DNA from: Bacillus sp. JCM 19058
Lineage (GTDB): Bacteria > Bacillota > Bacilli > Bacillales_H > Bacillaceae_D
Direction of reading: 5' to 3'
Assembly (NCBI GenBank): GCA_001310555.1
Contig: BAXO01000001.1
Coordinates: 1-64,000, forward strand
Length of the DNA: 64,000 nucleotides
In this document: positions 1-8,839 of the stretch, in pieces
Layout of the letters: each line of letters begins with the position of its first letter
Numbering within the stretch: the stretch's first letter is position 1
The notes under the pieces: model-generated
What the model saw: the letters and a program-made list of their open reading frames with translations, nothing else
Told to the model about the DNA's origin: nothing
The model's database searches: none
Position numbers and translations under genes: made by a program

Positions 1-265
1 TCTATATGTCAATACATATCTATATATTACCTAGTATATACTTACACATAGTGTGTAGGAGGAAGTGCAGAAGAAGTGGTGAGAATCGGAAGGTCAAGAA
101 CTCGAAGACAAAGGAGTGACGGATCATGGCCAAGACCCAATCGTGGAGGCGTCAGACGAGGTTATACTACTGTTCCTGATGGCTGGATGGGGGAGTTAAT
201 TTTCCCATTATCTGCTTGCTTTTGTCTTCAATTTAGTAGATCAATATAAATTAGGCTGTGAGTAT
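1..265. other. Leader region without a supported gene
   Basis: I can support no gene here. An arginine-rich open frame runs on the + strand from a GTG at 79 to a stop at 249, with an AGGAGGA about 14 nt upstream, but it resembles no family I know and may be chance. The stretch could hold the 3' tail of a gene lying left of the window. Confidence 0.4.
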
Positions 266-430
266 ATGGCGATTAAAACAGTAAAGGTATTCGTTTTATG
301 TTTCACAATTTTTTTTGTATTTACTATAGTTGATCATTATATAAAAACCAACGGTCAAATTCCTTTTCGGGGGAGAAAGTTATGTAGCTTACCGAAATAT
401 TTTTTTCCCGAGGTCCATATTATGGACTGA
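266..430 (+). CDS. Possible small single-span membrane protein (54 aa)
   Basis: A 54-codon frame starts at ATG 266. It has a hydrophobic stretch at about residues 7-24 (VFVLCFTIFFVFTIVD) followed by a basic, proline-containing tail, which would suit a small one-pass membrane protein. The ribosome site is weak (AGGCTGTGAG) and the end overlaps the palindrome upstream of tetR, so it may be fortuitous. I do not recognise a family. Confidence 0.22.
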   Translation: MAIKTVKVFVLCFTIFFVFTIVDHYIKTNGQIPFRGRKLCSLPKYFFPEVHIMD

Positions 431-437
431 TCGTTCC
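413..437. promoter_or_regulatory. Candidate TetR operator upstream of tetR
   Basis: Two overlapping elements lie here. GTCCAT-ATT-ATGGAC (413-427) is a perfect 6+3+6 inverted repeat. GGACTGATCGTTCC (424-437) matches 13 of 14 bases of the inverse of the near-palindrome at 1067-1080, which sits before the next gene. A motif shared by the regulator gene and its neighbour is the usual sign of an autoregulated local repressor. Binding itself is inferred. Confidence 0.55.
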
Positions 438-470
438 GAATATGTTATCTTGTTCAAGGGTGATGTTTAT

Positions 471-1049
471 ATGGCACGTACGAAGGAGTTCGAAATGAAA
501 CGAGTTTTGCACGAAGCAATGCTTACTTTTTGGCGTAAAGGCTATGAAGCGACGAGCATCCAAGATTTATTAACTTCGATGCAGTTAAGTCGTTCGAGCT
601 TGTATGAGACATTCGGTGATAAGCAGTCTCTTTATCTTGAAGTAATTAAGTATTATAAGGAGTTAAGGGAAGCCGAAGGACTAAATATATTACAGAACAC
701 AAGTCCGGTCAAAGAAGCGCTCCGGCATTTCTTTGAGTATCAAGTCATGATGGCGTCCACAGATACCTTTCCCGGCGGTTGTTTGTTAACAAATACGGTC
801 GTTTCTACAGATCCGAACGATGAGGGTCTGCAAGAAATTGCTCGCAACGGGATTGATTTGTTTGAAAATGTCTTTTACGAAATTTTGCTCAAAGGCCAAG
901 AATCAGGAGAAATTTCGGCAGATAAAGATATAAAGACGATTGCTCAGCTTCTTAATCATCTGAACCAAGGATTAAATGTTGTCTTGAAAGTAAAAAAAGA
1001 TCAAGCAGCGACAGCAAAAGTCATCAATCACGCCCTTCAACTCGTTTAA
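471..1049 (+). CDS. TetR/AcrR-family transcriptional regulator
   Basis: A DNA-binding repressor of about 192 aa. The N-terminal helix-turn-helix is clear (residues ~27-50, GYEATSIQDLL...LSRSSLYETFGDK), and the C-terminal half is the usual helical ligand domain. I chose ATG 471 because AAGGGTG lies 8 nt upstream and MARTKEFEMKRV is a normal family start; an upstream TTG at 450 lacks a site. It precedes the short-chain dehydrogenase and the two YdcZ-like genes on the same strand. A shared motif before this gene and before the dehydrogenase suggests it represses itself and that operon. Ligand unknown. The gene is intact, unlike most neighbours. Confidence 0.9.
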   Translation: MARTKEFEMKRVLHEAMLTFWRKGYEATSIQDLLTSMQLSRSSLYETFGDKQSLYLEVIKYYKELREAEGLNILQNTSPVKEALRHFFEYQVMMASTDTFPGGCLLTNTVVSTDPNDEGLQEIARNGIDLFENVFYEILLKGQESGEISADKDIKTIAQLLNHLNQGLNVVLKVKKDQAATAKVINHALQLV

Positions 1050-1066
1050 TTTTTTTTGACCATTCT

Positions 1067-1080
1067 GGAACGATCATTCC
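1067..1080. promoter_or_regulatory. Candidate TetR operator upstream of the SDR gene
   Basis: GGAACGATCATTCC is a near-perfect palindrome in the 53-nt gap between tetR and the dehydrogenase. Its reverse complement shares TGATCGTTCC plus a following AAT with the site upstream of tetR. The position, 22 nt before the dehydrogenase start, fits a repressor site. Regulator assignment is inference from proximity and repetition. Confidence 0.5.
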
Positions 1081-1102
1081 TAAAAAGGAAAGGAAGAGAC
1101 AT

Positions 1103-1851
1103 ATGCACATTTCATTAGAAAACAAAGTTGTCATTGTAACTGGGGCAAGTCGTGGAATTGGCTTAGCGACAGTCATTTCTTTCGTCGAGGCAGGGGCAAC
1201 CGTCATCGCATCAACAAGAAATGCTTCTGAGCATTTAAGCGAACTCTCTAAAAGAGCGCCCGTACTACCGGTTATTGCCAACGCTGCCACGGACAAAGGC
1301 GCTCAACAGTTAGTCGAGAGAGCGGCAGCGACGTATGGCAAAGTGGATGTACTCGTTAATAATATTGGCGCAGAAGGTTCAAGTAAAGGCAGCAGCTTTT
1401 TAGAAATTACTGATGAGCAGTGGTCAGAAATGATGGATGTCAACTTTATGAGTGTCGTTCGCGCGACACGAGCAGCATTGCCAGCATTAGTCGAACAAAA
1501 AGGTACGATCGTAAATATATCAAGCATGCTTACAACAGTGCCAAGTACTGCGCTCATCGCTTACAGTGCAGCGAAGGCAGCTGTTACGAACGTTACGAAA
1601 AGTCTCGCCGAGCAATATGGTCCTCAAGGGATCCGTATAAACAGTGTCGCACCAGGGCCAACGCGCACGGCGATGTGGGAAGGTGCCGGTCATGACTTAA
1701 ACGAGATCGCGCAACAAATCGGGGTAACATTAGACCGCTTTGCTGAGCCTAATGAAATTGCTAATCTCGTCGTATTTCTAGCTTCTGAGCATGCGAGATG
1801 ATTACAGGCGCCAACTATATTATCGACGGTGGCTTAGTAAAAAGTATTTAG
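1103..1851 (+). CDS. Short-chain dehydrogenase/reductase (3' frameshift)
   Basis: A classical NAD(P)-dependent SDR oxidoreductase. Visible are the cofactor motif TGASRGIG (residues ~12-19), NNIG in place of NNAG, the catalytic Ser in NISSM and the catalytic YSAAK. AAGGAAGAG precedes ATG 1103. The first frame stops at 1801, but the terminal SDR motif ITGANYIIDGG continues in another frame to a stop at 1849-1851. One base is therefore missing near 1797 and the full protein is about 249 aa. It follows tetR with a candidate operator between, so it is probably the main target. Substrate cannot be told from sequence. Confidence 0.85.
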
Positions 1852-1887
1852 CATATACCTTCATATACAACGATGGGAGTGTTTTTT

Positions 1888-2318
1888 TTGAAAAGATTTT
1901 TCATTTATATCGCAGCTTTTGCAGCAGGTATTTCATTAAGTCTAGAAGCTGCCATCGCTGGAATGTTAGGAGAGAATATTGGCGAAATTGAAAGCAGCTA
2001 TTTTATCTTTATGCTCGGAACTGTCATTCTTGGCTTAACGACGTTGTTTTTCGGTAAGGGAAAGCTATCTTATGCGTTTCAAGCACCGAAATGGACCTGC
2101 TTGGCGGTTCTCTTGGGGTTCTTTACTTGACGATCCTCGTCTTCAGTACACCGTTCATTGGTGTGAGCATTTCAATCGTAGCAGTTATTATCGGACAGTT
2201 AGTGATGAGTGTCATTATCGAGCATTTCGGCTGGCTGAAAAGCAAGCAAGTCCTCATTAATAAAGAAAGGGTATGCGCCATCATTTGTATGGGGATTGCA
2301 CTCATTTTTATTTTTTAA
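1888..2318 (+). CDS. YdcZ-type DMT membrane protein, copy 1 (frameshifted)
   Basis: A small hydrophobic protein (~145 aa, four to five predicted membrane spans) of the DMT/YdcZ family, members of which are often encoded as tandem pairs. The frame breaks near 2093: AAATGG-ACCTG reads through to a stop, whereas one extra G gives the family sequence KWDLLGGSLGVLYL followed by the typical GQLVMSVIIEHFGW. TTG 1888 (MKRFFIYIAAF) with GGGAGTG upstream is a likely start; ATG 1873 is possible. It is followed closely by a paralogue and probably belongs to the tetR-SDR transcript. Transport substrate unknown. Confidence 0.7.
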
Positions 2319-2329
2319 GGGGGAGCGGG

Positions 2330-2803
2330 ATGGAAGTTCTTTTCGTATTGTTGACGTTATTGGGAGGCTCGCATTAAGCGCACAGTCCTCAATCAATGGA
2401 ACATTCAGTAAAAAAGCCGGAACTTTTGAAAGTGCTTTTTTTGACGTTTGCGACCGGGTCGATGTTGTTAACGATCATCGTCGTGTTTTTCGGACAAGGG
2501 AATATTCTCGCTGTCTTTCAAGTACCGAAATGGCAACTTGTTTCTGCTATTTTTGGCGTCGTTTATTTGTTTCTCACCGTCCTCTCGGTTCCGAAAATTG
2601 GTGTAACAGCTACGAACATCTCGGTGATCATCGGCTTATTGTTTGCTAGCATGATCATTGACCATTTCGGTGCATTCGGAAATAAGCAGATCACTTTTGA
2701 TGTCCAGCGTTGGATCGGTGTCTGCTTTATGCTGCTTGCCCTTTATTTTATCTTTAAAAAACAGATGCCGAAAAATAATACTCATCCAAAAAAGACCGTC
2801 TAG
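2330..2803 (+). CDS. YdcZ-type DMT membrane protein, copy 2 (two frameshifts)
   Basis: Paralogue of the preceding gene; the two may form a heteromeric membrane protein. ATG 2330 has AAGGGGGAG just upstream. Two breaks are visible: near 2370 one C is missing (restoring it gives GGLALSAQSSINGTF), and near 2437-2444 a run of seven T should be six (restoring AFLTFATGSM). After that the frame is open to 2803 and shows PKWQLV...IIDHFGAFG, parallel to copy 1. The repaired protein is about 157 aa. Confidence 0.7.
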
Positions 2804-2904
2804 AAAGGAACTCCACTCTTTTCTACACGATTTCTCTCGTTAGGTTCGGTTTTAAACATCGCTCTCTACCTCAAAGCGAACGGAAAAAAATACATTTTTA
2901 TAAG

Positions 2905-3090
2905 GTGAAAGGTAAAGGCGGTGTGTTATTTCAGCTGGGAAATTTATTGATTTTAATTTCTGCTTTACTTTATATAGGCAAATATTTGGTTTCAGGTATA
3001 ATGGTTATTCTATTTCTTGTGTTATTCTGGCAGTATAAGGAGGTGAACTATAGAACTATTATTCTAGTGAACAATGGATGGAGTTGTTAA
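2905..3090 (+). CDS. Hypothetical small membrane protein
   Basis: A frame of about 62 codons from GTG 2905 (or GTG 2923) with two hydrophobic segments (LLILISALLYIGKYL and GIMVILFLVLFW). The stop lies one base before the protease start, so the two could be co-transcribed. No family is recognised and the ribosome site is poor. Confidence 0.3.
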   Translation: MKGKGGVLFQLGNLLILISALLYIGKYLVSGIMVILFLVLFWQYKEVNYRTIILVNNGWSC

Positions 3091-3091
3091 A

Positions 3092-3815
3092 ATGAAATTC
3101 TTTCTACTTATGCTATCGTCATTTGTTTTATTTTCAGATGAGGTCAATCTAGATCAAAGTATCAGTGATAAAGATGATGGTTATGAAGAGGTAGTTGATG
3201 AGTATCATGGAGAGGTAAAAGAACACCCACCAAGATATCCAACTAAAAAGCCGGGAAGCTCTTTAAGTGAGGCAGACAAGCAAAAAGCCCTAGAAAGTAT
3301 CAAAGAAAGAGAAAAAAGAGATCCAAGGGATTATAGACAAGGGACTCGAATCCTTGGAAAGGAAGATAGTCCTCAGCCTAGTATGCAACTACCAGATACT
3401 AGACAGCCTGTGAGCGATACGACTCTCCCGCCATATTCAGCTATTGCACATCTGGAGGTAGAATGGCCTGATGGTACTTATATGGATTGTTCGGGATTGA
3501 TATTAGACGATAACACTGTTGCAACAGCAGGTCATTGCGTATATGATCAAGAACTTGATGACTGGGCAACAAAGGTTTTAGTGTATCCGGGATATAATGG
3601 TATGGGACGTCCCCACCTTTCGTTATGTATGAAAACTCAAATTTGCACTCTGTAACAGGAAGGACCCGGTTTGGATATGGGATTATGATTATGGTGGTAT
3701 CACACTTTCAAATGCAATACCAGTTGAGGAAACTGGTATTTTTATGCCAGAATCTATCAGCAACCCTTTTGACGAGCCAAGAGGGTTCGGGTGTAGTGAA
3801 TTGTCAACTCCTTAA
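3092..3815 (+). pseudogene. Truncated secreted trypsin-like (glutamyl-endopeptidase type) protease
   Basis: ATG 3092 (GGAG 8 nt upstream) begins a signal peptide (MKFFLLMLSSFVLF) and an acidic, proline-rich propeptide. The chymotrypsin-fold domain follows: the catalytic His lies in TAGHCVY and, after two single-base breaks near 3614 and 3680, DYDYGGITLS gives the probable catalytic Asp region. The repaired frame ends at CSELSTP (stop 3813-3815). It lacks the region with the catalytic Ser (GxSGSP) that family members need, so even a corrected gene would be inactive. This appears to be real decay, not only base-calling error. Confidence 0.65.
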
Positions 3816-3907
3816 ATTCCTTCCGCTATCGCTCCAGTCAGACCTTTACCGTTGACGATTGCCACGTTTTTTCCCCTGCAGCAAGTTTCACTTTCGGCCG
3901 AAGGAAA

Positions 3908-3930
3908 ATAAAAAGAGCAGCACATGCTGC
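3908..3930 (-). terminator. Weak intrinsic terminator for the acetyltransferase gene
   Basis: On the minus strand GCAGCA-TG-TGCTGC is followed by TCTTTTTATTTT, about 80 nt after the stop of the acetyltransferase gene. The stem is short and the loop tight, so I rate it modestly. The rest of 3816-4008 shows no gene. Confidence 0.4.
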
Positions 3931-4008
3931 CCTCCCGATCGACCACAATCGCGCCCGACCGTGCTTGCGCTTTACCGCTCCTAACTCCTCAATAACCGCT
4001 CGTTCACT

Positions 4009-4830
4009 TTATAATATTGGCCCTCCAAGGACAGCATCATTGCAACGTTCACAACTAGAATCCCCGCAATGGGTGATAAGCGGATTCTGAGTAATGGCCT
4101 CCTGTGCAATACTTAATAATTTATTCATGGATATAACTCTCCAATTGCTATTTCCAACGGTAAGGTTCTTTTCTAAAGGTGAAAGGAGACTCTCGAAATT
4201 AATAAATCCATCAGAACAGCCACCAACTTCAACCATCATCGGTGTGCCTGATAAATCTGTAGACCACCTCCGAAACAGATTACGCCCAGCCATTTGCTCA
4301 GCTAAGTGCAAAGCCGTCATCCGTTTCAAACCTACGCCCATAAGCACTACTTCACCCTCTAATTCAGCCATTGTACTAAGGGGGGCATAAACATTGTTTG
4401 GTTCCTGCTTTGTAATCAATTGCTCCGCTAAAGAACCAATGGCGGTAAACGAATTTAATGGGTGATTTCCACGCTTTCGATTCCTCATTCTTAAGATCGT
4501 GCTTGGAATAGCTCCCATGTCGTGTTTGTCTATTTCATTGCATTCGGGAGTATAAATGTCAGATGCCTCCCGTTCCTTAGTTACTACCCAACTATAATCT
4601 CCACAACCATTACGCATCGGTCTAAGCTCATTTGGCGGAACCTCTGAATAGCTCCAAGAAAATGTAGGGACCAACATTGTGCACCCTTGCTCCAGAAAAC
4701 ATTGAACAATTCCTTCCGCCCCGCCCTCAACCCATCCGAAGGAACGAAGAGAGGAATGAACACAAATAGGTTTTTGCGAAAGTCCCAAAATATTAATGGC
4801 TTTTGAAATATCCTCTCTAGTGACAGGCAC
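4009..4830 (-). CDS. AAC(3)-family aminoglycoside N-acetyltransferase-like protein
   Basis: A cytosolic acetyl-CoA-dependent enzyme of the Antibiotic_NAT family, which acetylates the 3-amino group of 2-deoxystreptamine aminoglycosides or, in many homologues, unknown amines. Family motifs are present: HSSLRSFGWVEGGA near the N-terminus, MGAIPSTILR and HPLNSFTAIG mid-protein, and a cysteine-rich end (HCGDSSCERC). GTG 4830 is preferred: GGGAGG lies 9 nt upstream, while the TTG at 4839 abuts it. The gene is intact (273 aa) and stands alone. A resistance role is possible but not shown. Confidence 0.85.
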   Translation of the reverse strand: MPVTREDISKAINILGLSQKPICVHSSLRSFGWVEGGAEGIVQCFLEQGCTMLVPTFSWSYSEVPPNELRPMRNGCGDYSWVVTKEREASDIYTPECNEIDKHDMGAIPSTILRMRNRKRGNHPLNSFTAIGSLAEQLITKQEPNNVYAPLSTMAELEGEVVLMGVGLKRMTALHLAEQMAGRNLFRRWSTDLSGTPMMVEVGGCSDGFINFESLLSPLEKNLTVGNSNWRVISMNKLLSIAQEAITQNPLITHCGDSSCERCNDAVLGGPIL

Positions 4831-4839
4831 GTAAATCAA

Positions 4840-5377
4840 CCTCCCAAAACAATAATTAATAGCTATACGAATCCTGTGCTATTTAGCCCAGGGAGCTGCA
4901 AGATCATACTTATGGCAGCACTGTGATCATGTTCATTATAACAGCAAGTAATCAATATAGGTATAATCGTTTTTTCATAAATCCAATGCTTGGACAGCAG
5001 CATCCATGAATTTTTAAAGTACCTTGTTGATGGGTGTTTTTGCCCATCTCCCGAAAAAGGAGAATAAGGAGCACTTCATTGGAAATTCAGGAAGTACTCC
5101 TTTCTCTGTTTCAGAAAACACTTTTTGATTATGCTAATTCATGGATGATTGCTTCCATATCAATAGGCTCTTGTTATTTATTTAACTCGTATCTTCCATT
5201 GAAGTTAATATGTTACGATGCAACTGGAGATATTTCTCCTTGATTCAATGCTTTTTGCACATTGCGCGTAAAAGGCGGAGAGTCAATATAATTAAGAAAA
5301 TATAGACTTCTTCCTCCAGAATGACCGTAAAAGCGCCCATTTGTTTAAGATCGTATTGACAGTAACTGTCTGTTGAG
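4840..5377. other. Gap with a short unidentified open frame
   Basis: No complete gene. On the minus strand a short frame (about 5213-5338) reads GRFYGHSGGRS...NQGEISPVAS and stops; it may be the tail of a lost gene but I cannot name it. The remainder is AT-rich and featureless to me. Confidence 0.35.
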
Positions 5378-5987
5378 CTAATCTTTTGCAGGTTCGTAGG
5401 TTACCAAGAGGGAACCGTCCGTAAGTGTTTTGACGTCCAAGAGATGAAAGTCCTTCCGCTCCTTAAGATTGTCAAACAAATGCTCGCCTACGCTGACCAC
5501 CACCGGGTGCACGAGTATCTGATATTCGTCAATAAGATTTGCGTTTGCAAGTGAACGCACGAGCGTTGGACTACCGAAAATAATAATATCACCGCCGTTA
5601 CCCTTTTTTTAGCTCCTTAATTTGCTCTTCTATATTACTGCCGGTCAATTGTTTTGGAGCTTCAAATTCTCCCCATTTTAGCTCGTCTGGTGAATGGCTG
5701 CCGGTTACAACTAGTTTGTGGGCGTTGTTTATCTTTTCACCTAGGCGTGAACCTACATCGCTGACGTTAATTGGCCAGTCTTTAATATACGGCCACTTTC
5801 TAGAGAGATCTTCGTAGGTTGCGCGGCCAAGCAAAATAGTATCAGCTGTATCGAACCTATTTAATAGATACTCAGAACCCAAGGCGGCGTCAGTTGTCCA
5901 AACCATGTAGTTAGTTTTGTCCTCGCGGGGGTCACCAGTGACAACTCCATTAAAAGTACTGTGAATGAATAAGATGATTTTACGCAT
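5378..5987 (-). CDS. Dihydrofolate reductase-family (RibD C-terminal-like) protein, frameshifted
   Basis: Member of the RibD C-terminal/DHFR-like fold family, NADPH-binding reductases with mostly unknown substrates. The N-terminus shows the typical MRKIILFIHSTFNG, then LLGRATYEDLS and, in the second frame, IIIFGSPTLVRSLANANLIDEYQI with VHPVVVSVGEHLF. ATG 5987 is chosen because AGAGGA lies 8 nt upstream. A run of seven A (5608-5614) stops the first frame; six A restore KKGNGGDIIIFG, so the break is probably a one-base insertion. Repaired length about 203 aa. Confidence 0.8.
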
Positions 5988-6135
5988 ATATTTATCCTCT
6001 TTCATATTGGAATTTTAGATTTCATGTGATAAAATTTCTTCAGTAATAGAGCTCTTGGATTTCATGTCGCGCTGCATTCCCAATGACGTTGCGGCATGTC
6101 CTCCGGGGGTTCTTTTATCTCTTCAGATCATGATA

Positions 6136-6650
6136 TTAAGATTCCTTGGAGCCATACATAGTTCCGATTGCTTTGGCAAGCTTATCGAGTGATTGATTCA
6201 TCAATGATGGAACGCTTCAGCATCTCACCTTGCGTCCAACCATACTCCGTGATCACGAGTTCAGTCTTGTTCCCGTTTGTTTTAAAATCGATAATGTAAT
6301 CAATTTTAAACGGGAAGTCAGGGGGCAAGCCCGCTTCGGCTGGCTCTAAGATGTTTCCATCCTGATCAGATAAGTAATGTGTGAATTCAAGACGCTCATT
6401 CGGTATAATTTTTTTTGTATGTGCCCGTGGAAAAGTTGTCCTGACCTCCTTGGCTTTTTGGTGCCGCATACAAAACAAGTATTTGCCTCCTTCTCGCAGG
6501 TCAATCTTGCAAGAGGGGGAGGTGTAATGTTCGGGCCCCCACCATTTCATCACCAATTCTGGATCTGTCCAAGCCTTCCATACTAACTCAACCGGTAGGT
6601 CAAATACTCGGGTGATGACGAGTTCCTGTTTCTTTGATTCTTGATTCATT
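6136..6650 (-). CDS. SRPBCC/AHSA1-family protein
   Basis: A START-like fold protein (AHSA1 type), commonly co-transcribed with an ArsR regulator; ligand unknown. ATG 6650 follows GGAAGAGG by 7 nt, a good ribosome site. Typical features are RVFDLPVELVWKAWTDPE, MKWWGPEHYTSP and TEYGWTQGEML. The frame as given stops at 6182, but a shift near 6200 gives MNQSLDKLAKAI, the normal family ending, and a stop at 6136-6138. In the given sequence it is fused in frame to the ArsR gene upstream; see that entry. Confidence 0.75.
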
Positions 6651-6991
6651 CGGAATCCTCTTCCTTTCTTTTTTTGTTCCTTCAACTCTTCTTTCAATAC
6701 AGCTTCCATCGTATCAAGGCGTCGATTCCACAATTGTCGCATCATCTCGGTCCAGTCGTTCAGTATTTTTATAGCCTCAGCATTTAACCGATAAATCCGC
6801 TGTTGCGCCTGCTTCTCCACGTGGACCATGTTCGCTTCCCGCAATATTTTAAGATGCTGGGATATCGCTTGAGGGCTGACCTGAAAATGACCGTGGATCT
6901 TGGACGCCGGCAAACTCTTGTGAGCGGCCAACAATTCCAGTATCTTTCGTCGGGTCGGATCAGCCAACGCTGAAAAGATGTCATTGGACAT
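6647..6991 (-). CDS. ArsR-family transcriptional regulator
   Basis: A winged-helix repressor (~114 aa): DIFSALADPTRRKILELL, recognition helix region VSPQAISQHLKILREANMV, then RIYRLNAEA. It lacks the metal-binding Cys motif, as in the ArsR subgroup that sits beside SRPBCC genes. As given it runs directly into the SRPBCC protein. If the seven-A run near 6671-6677 were six, it would end ...KRKEEDSE with TGA overlapping the next ATG as ATGA, the usual coupling. I therefore call two genes. ATG 6991 is chosen by homology; an upstream ATG at 7048 overlaps the promoter -10. Confidence 0.8.
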
Positions 6992-7046
6992 ACTGATAAA
7001 TTTTTGTCCCCCTCTCAATAATTGACATACTATCATGTACAACCTC

Positions 7047-7075
7047 ATTGTAAAGTAAATGGTTTATAAGGTCAA
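7047..7075 (-). promoter_or_regulatory. SigA-type promoter of the arsR-SRPBCC operon
   Basis: On the minus strand TTGACC (7075-7070), 17 bases, then TACAAT (7052-7047). This is a near-consensus vegetative promoter placing the transcript start near 7040, about 50 nt before the ArsR start codon. It argues against translation starting at 7048. Confidence 0.7.
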
Positions 7076-7124
7076 TGCTTAATTAATTGAATACAGTCTG
7101 TGCGTAAGCATCGAAAAAAAAGAA

Positions 7125-7403
7125 GTGGAATGCCTTCTTAAAGAAGCAGACTTTTCGGACATACACACGGAATGTTATCCAAATTCATCAAACCTCCCCA
7201 TTGTAGTATTTGTTCTACCTAGCGAATGCGTATGGCTTAGTACCGCTTTTAATCCGATGGCAAAACAGCGTGTGAAAGGCGCGTTCCATATCCAAAACTT
7301 CAATAGCTACCATAGCCGCTTGAAGAAGTGGATGGACCGCTTTAATGGTGTTGCAACAAAGTATTTGCCTAATTATTTGGCTTGGGTTCGTTACATAATT
7401 TGA
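7125..7403 (+). pseudogene. IS1595-type transposase 3' remnant
   Basis: The last ~50 codons ([19 protein letters not shown]...[13 protein letters not shown]) match my recollection of the C-terminus of IS1595/ISXO2-type transposases, where HIQN(V)NSYHSRLK is characteristic. The upstream part of this frame does not read like the family and the DDE core is absent, so this is a relic. I found no inverted repeats around it. The following ~150 nt to glnK hold no other gene. Confidence 0.55.
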
Positions 7404-7472
7404 CTTATGTCTTAATCGTTAAAAATCTTGCTTTTATGACAATAAAAAGACTGATTTTTTTTGGCGCTTGTG

Positions 7473-7478
7473 TATAAT
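7473..7478 (+). promoter_or_regulatory. Possible -10 box of glnK
   Basis: TATAAT within GTGTATAATATATGG, about 92 nt before the glnK start. No convincing -35 is found at 16-18 nt, so this would be a weak or activator-assisted promoter. Confidence 0.35.
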
Positions 7479-7569
7479 ATATGGACATAGTGTTCTTTCA
7501 GTTGCCGCTCAATCATACAACTCAAATCTTTTTCATTTGCGATTTTTTAAAACGAAATAGGTGAACCGT

Positions 7570-8839
7570 ATGCGTTCAAGGAATTGGATGATTATCGCCT
7601 TTATCAGCGTTGCAACGGCTTTAATGGGTGAGCTTCGCATCGCCCCTTTCGGCTGGGAATTCCGGTTTGGTTTAGGCAGTAGCATGTTCTTTTTTTTGTT
7701 GCTTGTTTTTAAGCAAGTCCCTTCTTTCTTTACAGGGTTCTTTACTGGTGCGGTTGTCATTTTATTCCGGACGTTGACAAGTTCTCAGTTTTTAGCCGGT
7801 CCAGATTCGTTTTTGAAAGTACTCTCACTCCACCTTTCTGCGATGTTTTATTATTGGGTGTTTGGGGCAGGGATCAACCTTTTGCCCAAAAAGCTTGTGC
7901 ATAAACAGATGCTTAGCTTTGGTTTGTTTGTTGTCCTAATAGATGTAGTTTCCAATGTGACGGAATTGTTTGCACGTTCGCTCTTTCAAGACATTACAAG
8001 ACTCCTATGGACAGAGTGGCTAGCATTGCTTGTCGTTACCGTTATTCGTGTCTATTTTGTCATCGGCGTTTATGCCAGCCTTGCCCTACAAAAACAGCAA
8101 GCTGTGTTGCAAGAGCAAAAAAAACGGTATGAGACGCTATTAAATGTCAGGGCGAGCCTTTATGGCGAGGGCTATTATTTAAGTAAGATGGTTGAAACAG
8201 TGGAAAAGATGACAAACAAAGCATTCTTCCTCTATCGCAAGCTAAAACAAGAGCAGTCTGCCTATCACAAGGAAGCGTTAGTAATTTCGCAGGAGATTCA
8301 CGAAATAAAAAAAAGACGCACAGCGTGTCCAAGCAGGGTTAGCCAAATTAAACTACCATGACCACACCTTTCTCCAGTTGGACCTCAAGCAATTAGGCGA
8401 TTTTGCCATCAAAGGAAATGAAAGCTATAGCTTTTTTTTAAACAAACATATTCGTTTTCGTCAAGAAATTACGTCTACGTATTTAACGAATAAACACGTG
8501 GAACTATTAAGTTGCTTAAATAACTTGCTGGCAAATGCCATTGAGTCAATTGACAAAGAAGGCACGATTTTACTTGCCATTTATGAAAAAAATGAGATGA
8601 CTTATTTTGAGGTGACAGACGATGGTGCTGGCTTTATAGAAGAAGACATGCAGCATTTGTGCGAACCGGGTTTTACGACAAAGTATCGCGAAGACGGGAG
8701 CCCCTCGACAGGAATCGGGCTGACTCATGTCCAGCACATTGTCACTGACATAGATGGGTTTCTCCAATTTGAAAGAAGCCATGTTACAAAAGTTTGTCTT
8801 GTCATTCCAACGAAGCGATTGGAGGGAAAACAACAATGA
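7570..8839 (+). CDS. glnK: GlnK-like membrane sensor histidine kinase (frameshifted)
   Basis: Sensor kinase of the GlnK (YcbA) type, which in Bacillus subtilis senses glutamine with GlnL. The first ~180 residues form about six membrane spans (RSRNWMIIAFISVATALMGE...). The H-box follows (SQEIHEIKKDAQRV), then N-box LLANAIESI, G-box VTDDGAGF and GIGLTHV of the ATPase domain. AGGTGA precedes ATG 7570. The run of eight A at 8296-8303 shifts the frame inside the H-box; seven A restore EIHEIKKDAQRVQAGLAKLNYHDH and join both parts (423 aa). The stop overlaps the glnL start as ATGA. Confidence 0.82.

Noticed and set aside
4094..4390. 98-aa plus-strand open frame
   Set aside because: Antisense shadow of the AAC(3)-family gene, which has clear family motifs.
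5034..5243. 69-aa plus-strand open frame
   Set aside because: No ribosome site and no family likeness in a decayed gap.
6182..7048. Single 288-aa ArsR-SRPBCC fusion protein starting at 7048
   Set aside because: The ATG at 7048 overlaps a good -10 box, and one base less in an A run restores two ATGA-coupled genes with a ribosome site for the second.
7125..7403. Complete IS element
   Set aside because: Only the C-terminal ~50 codons look like a transposase; no DDE core and no terminal repeats were found.
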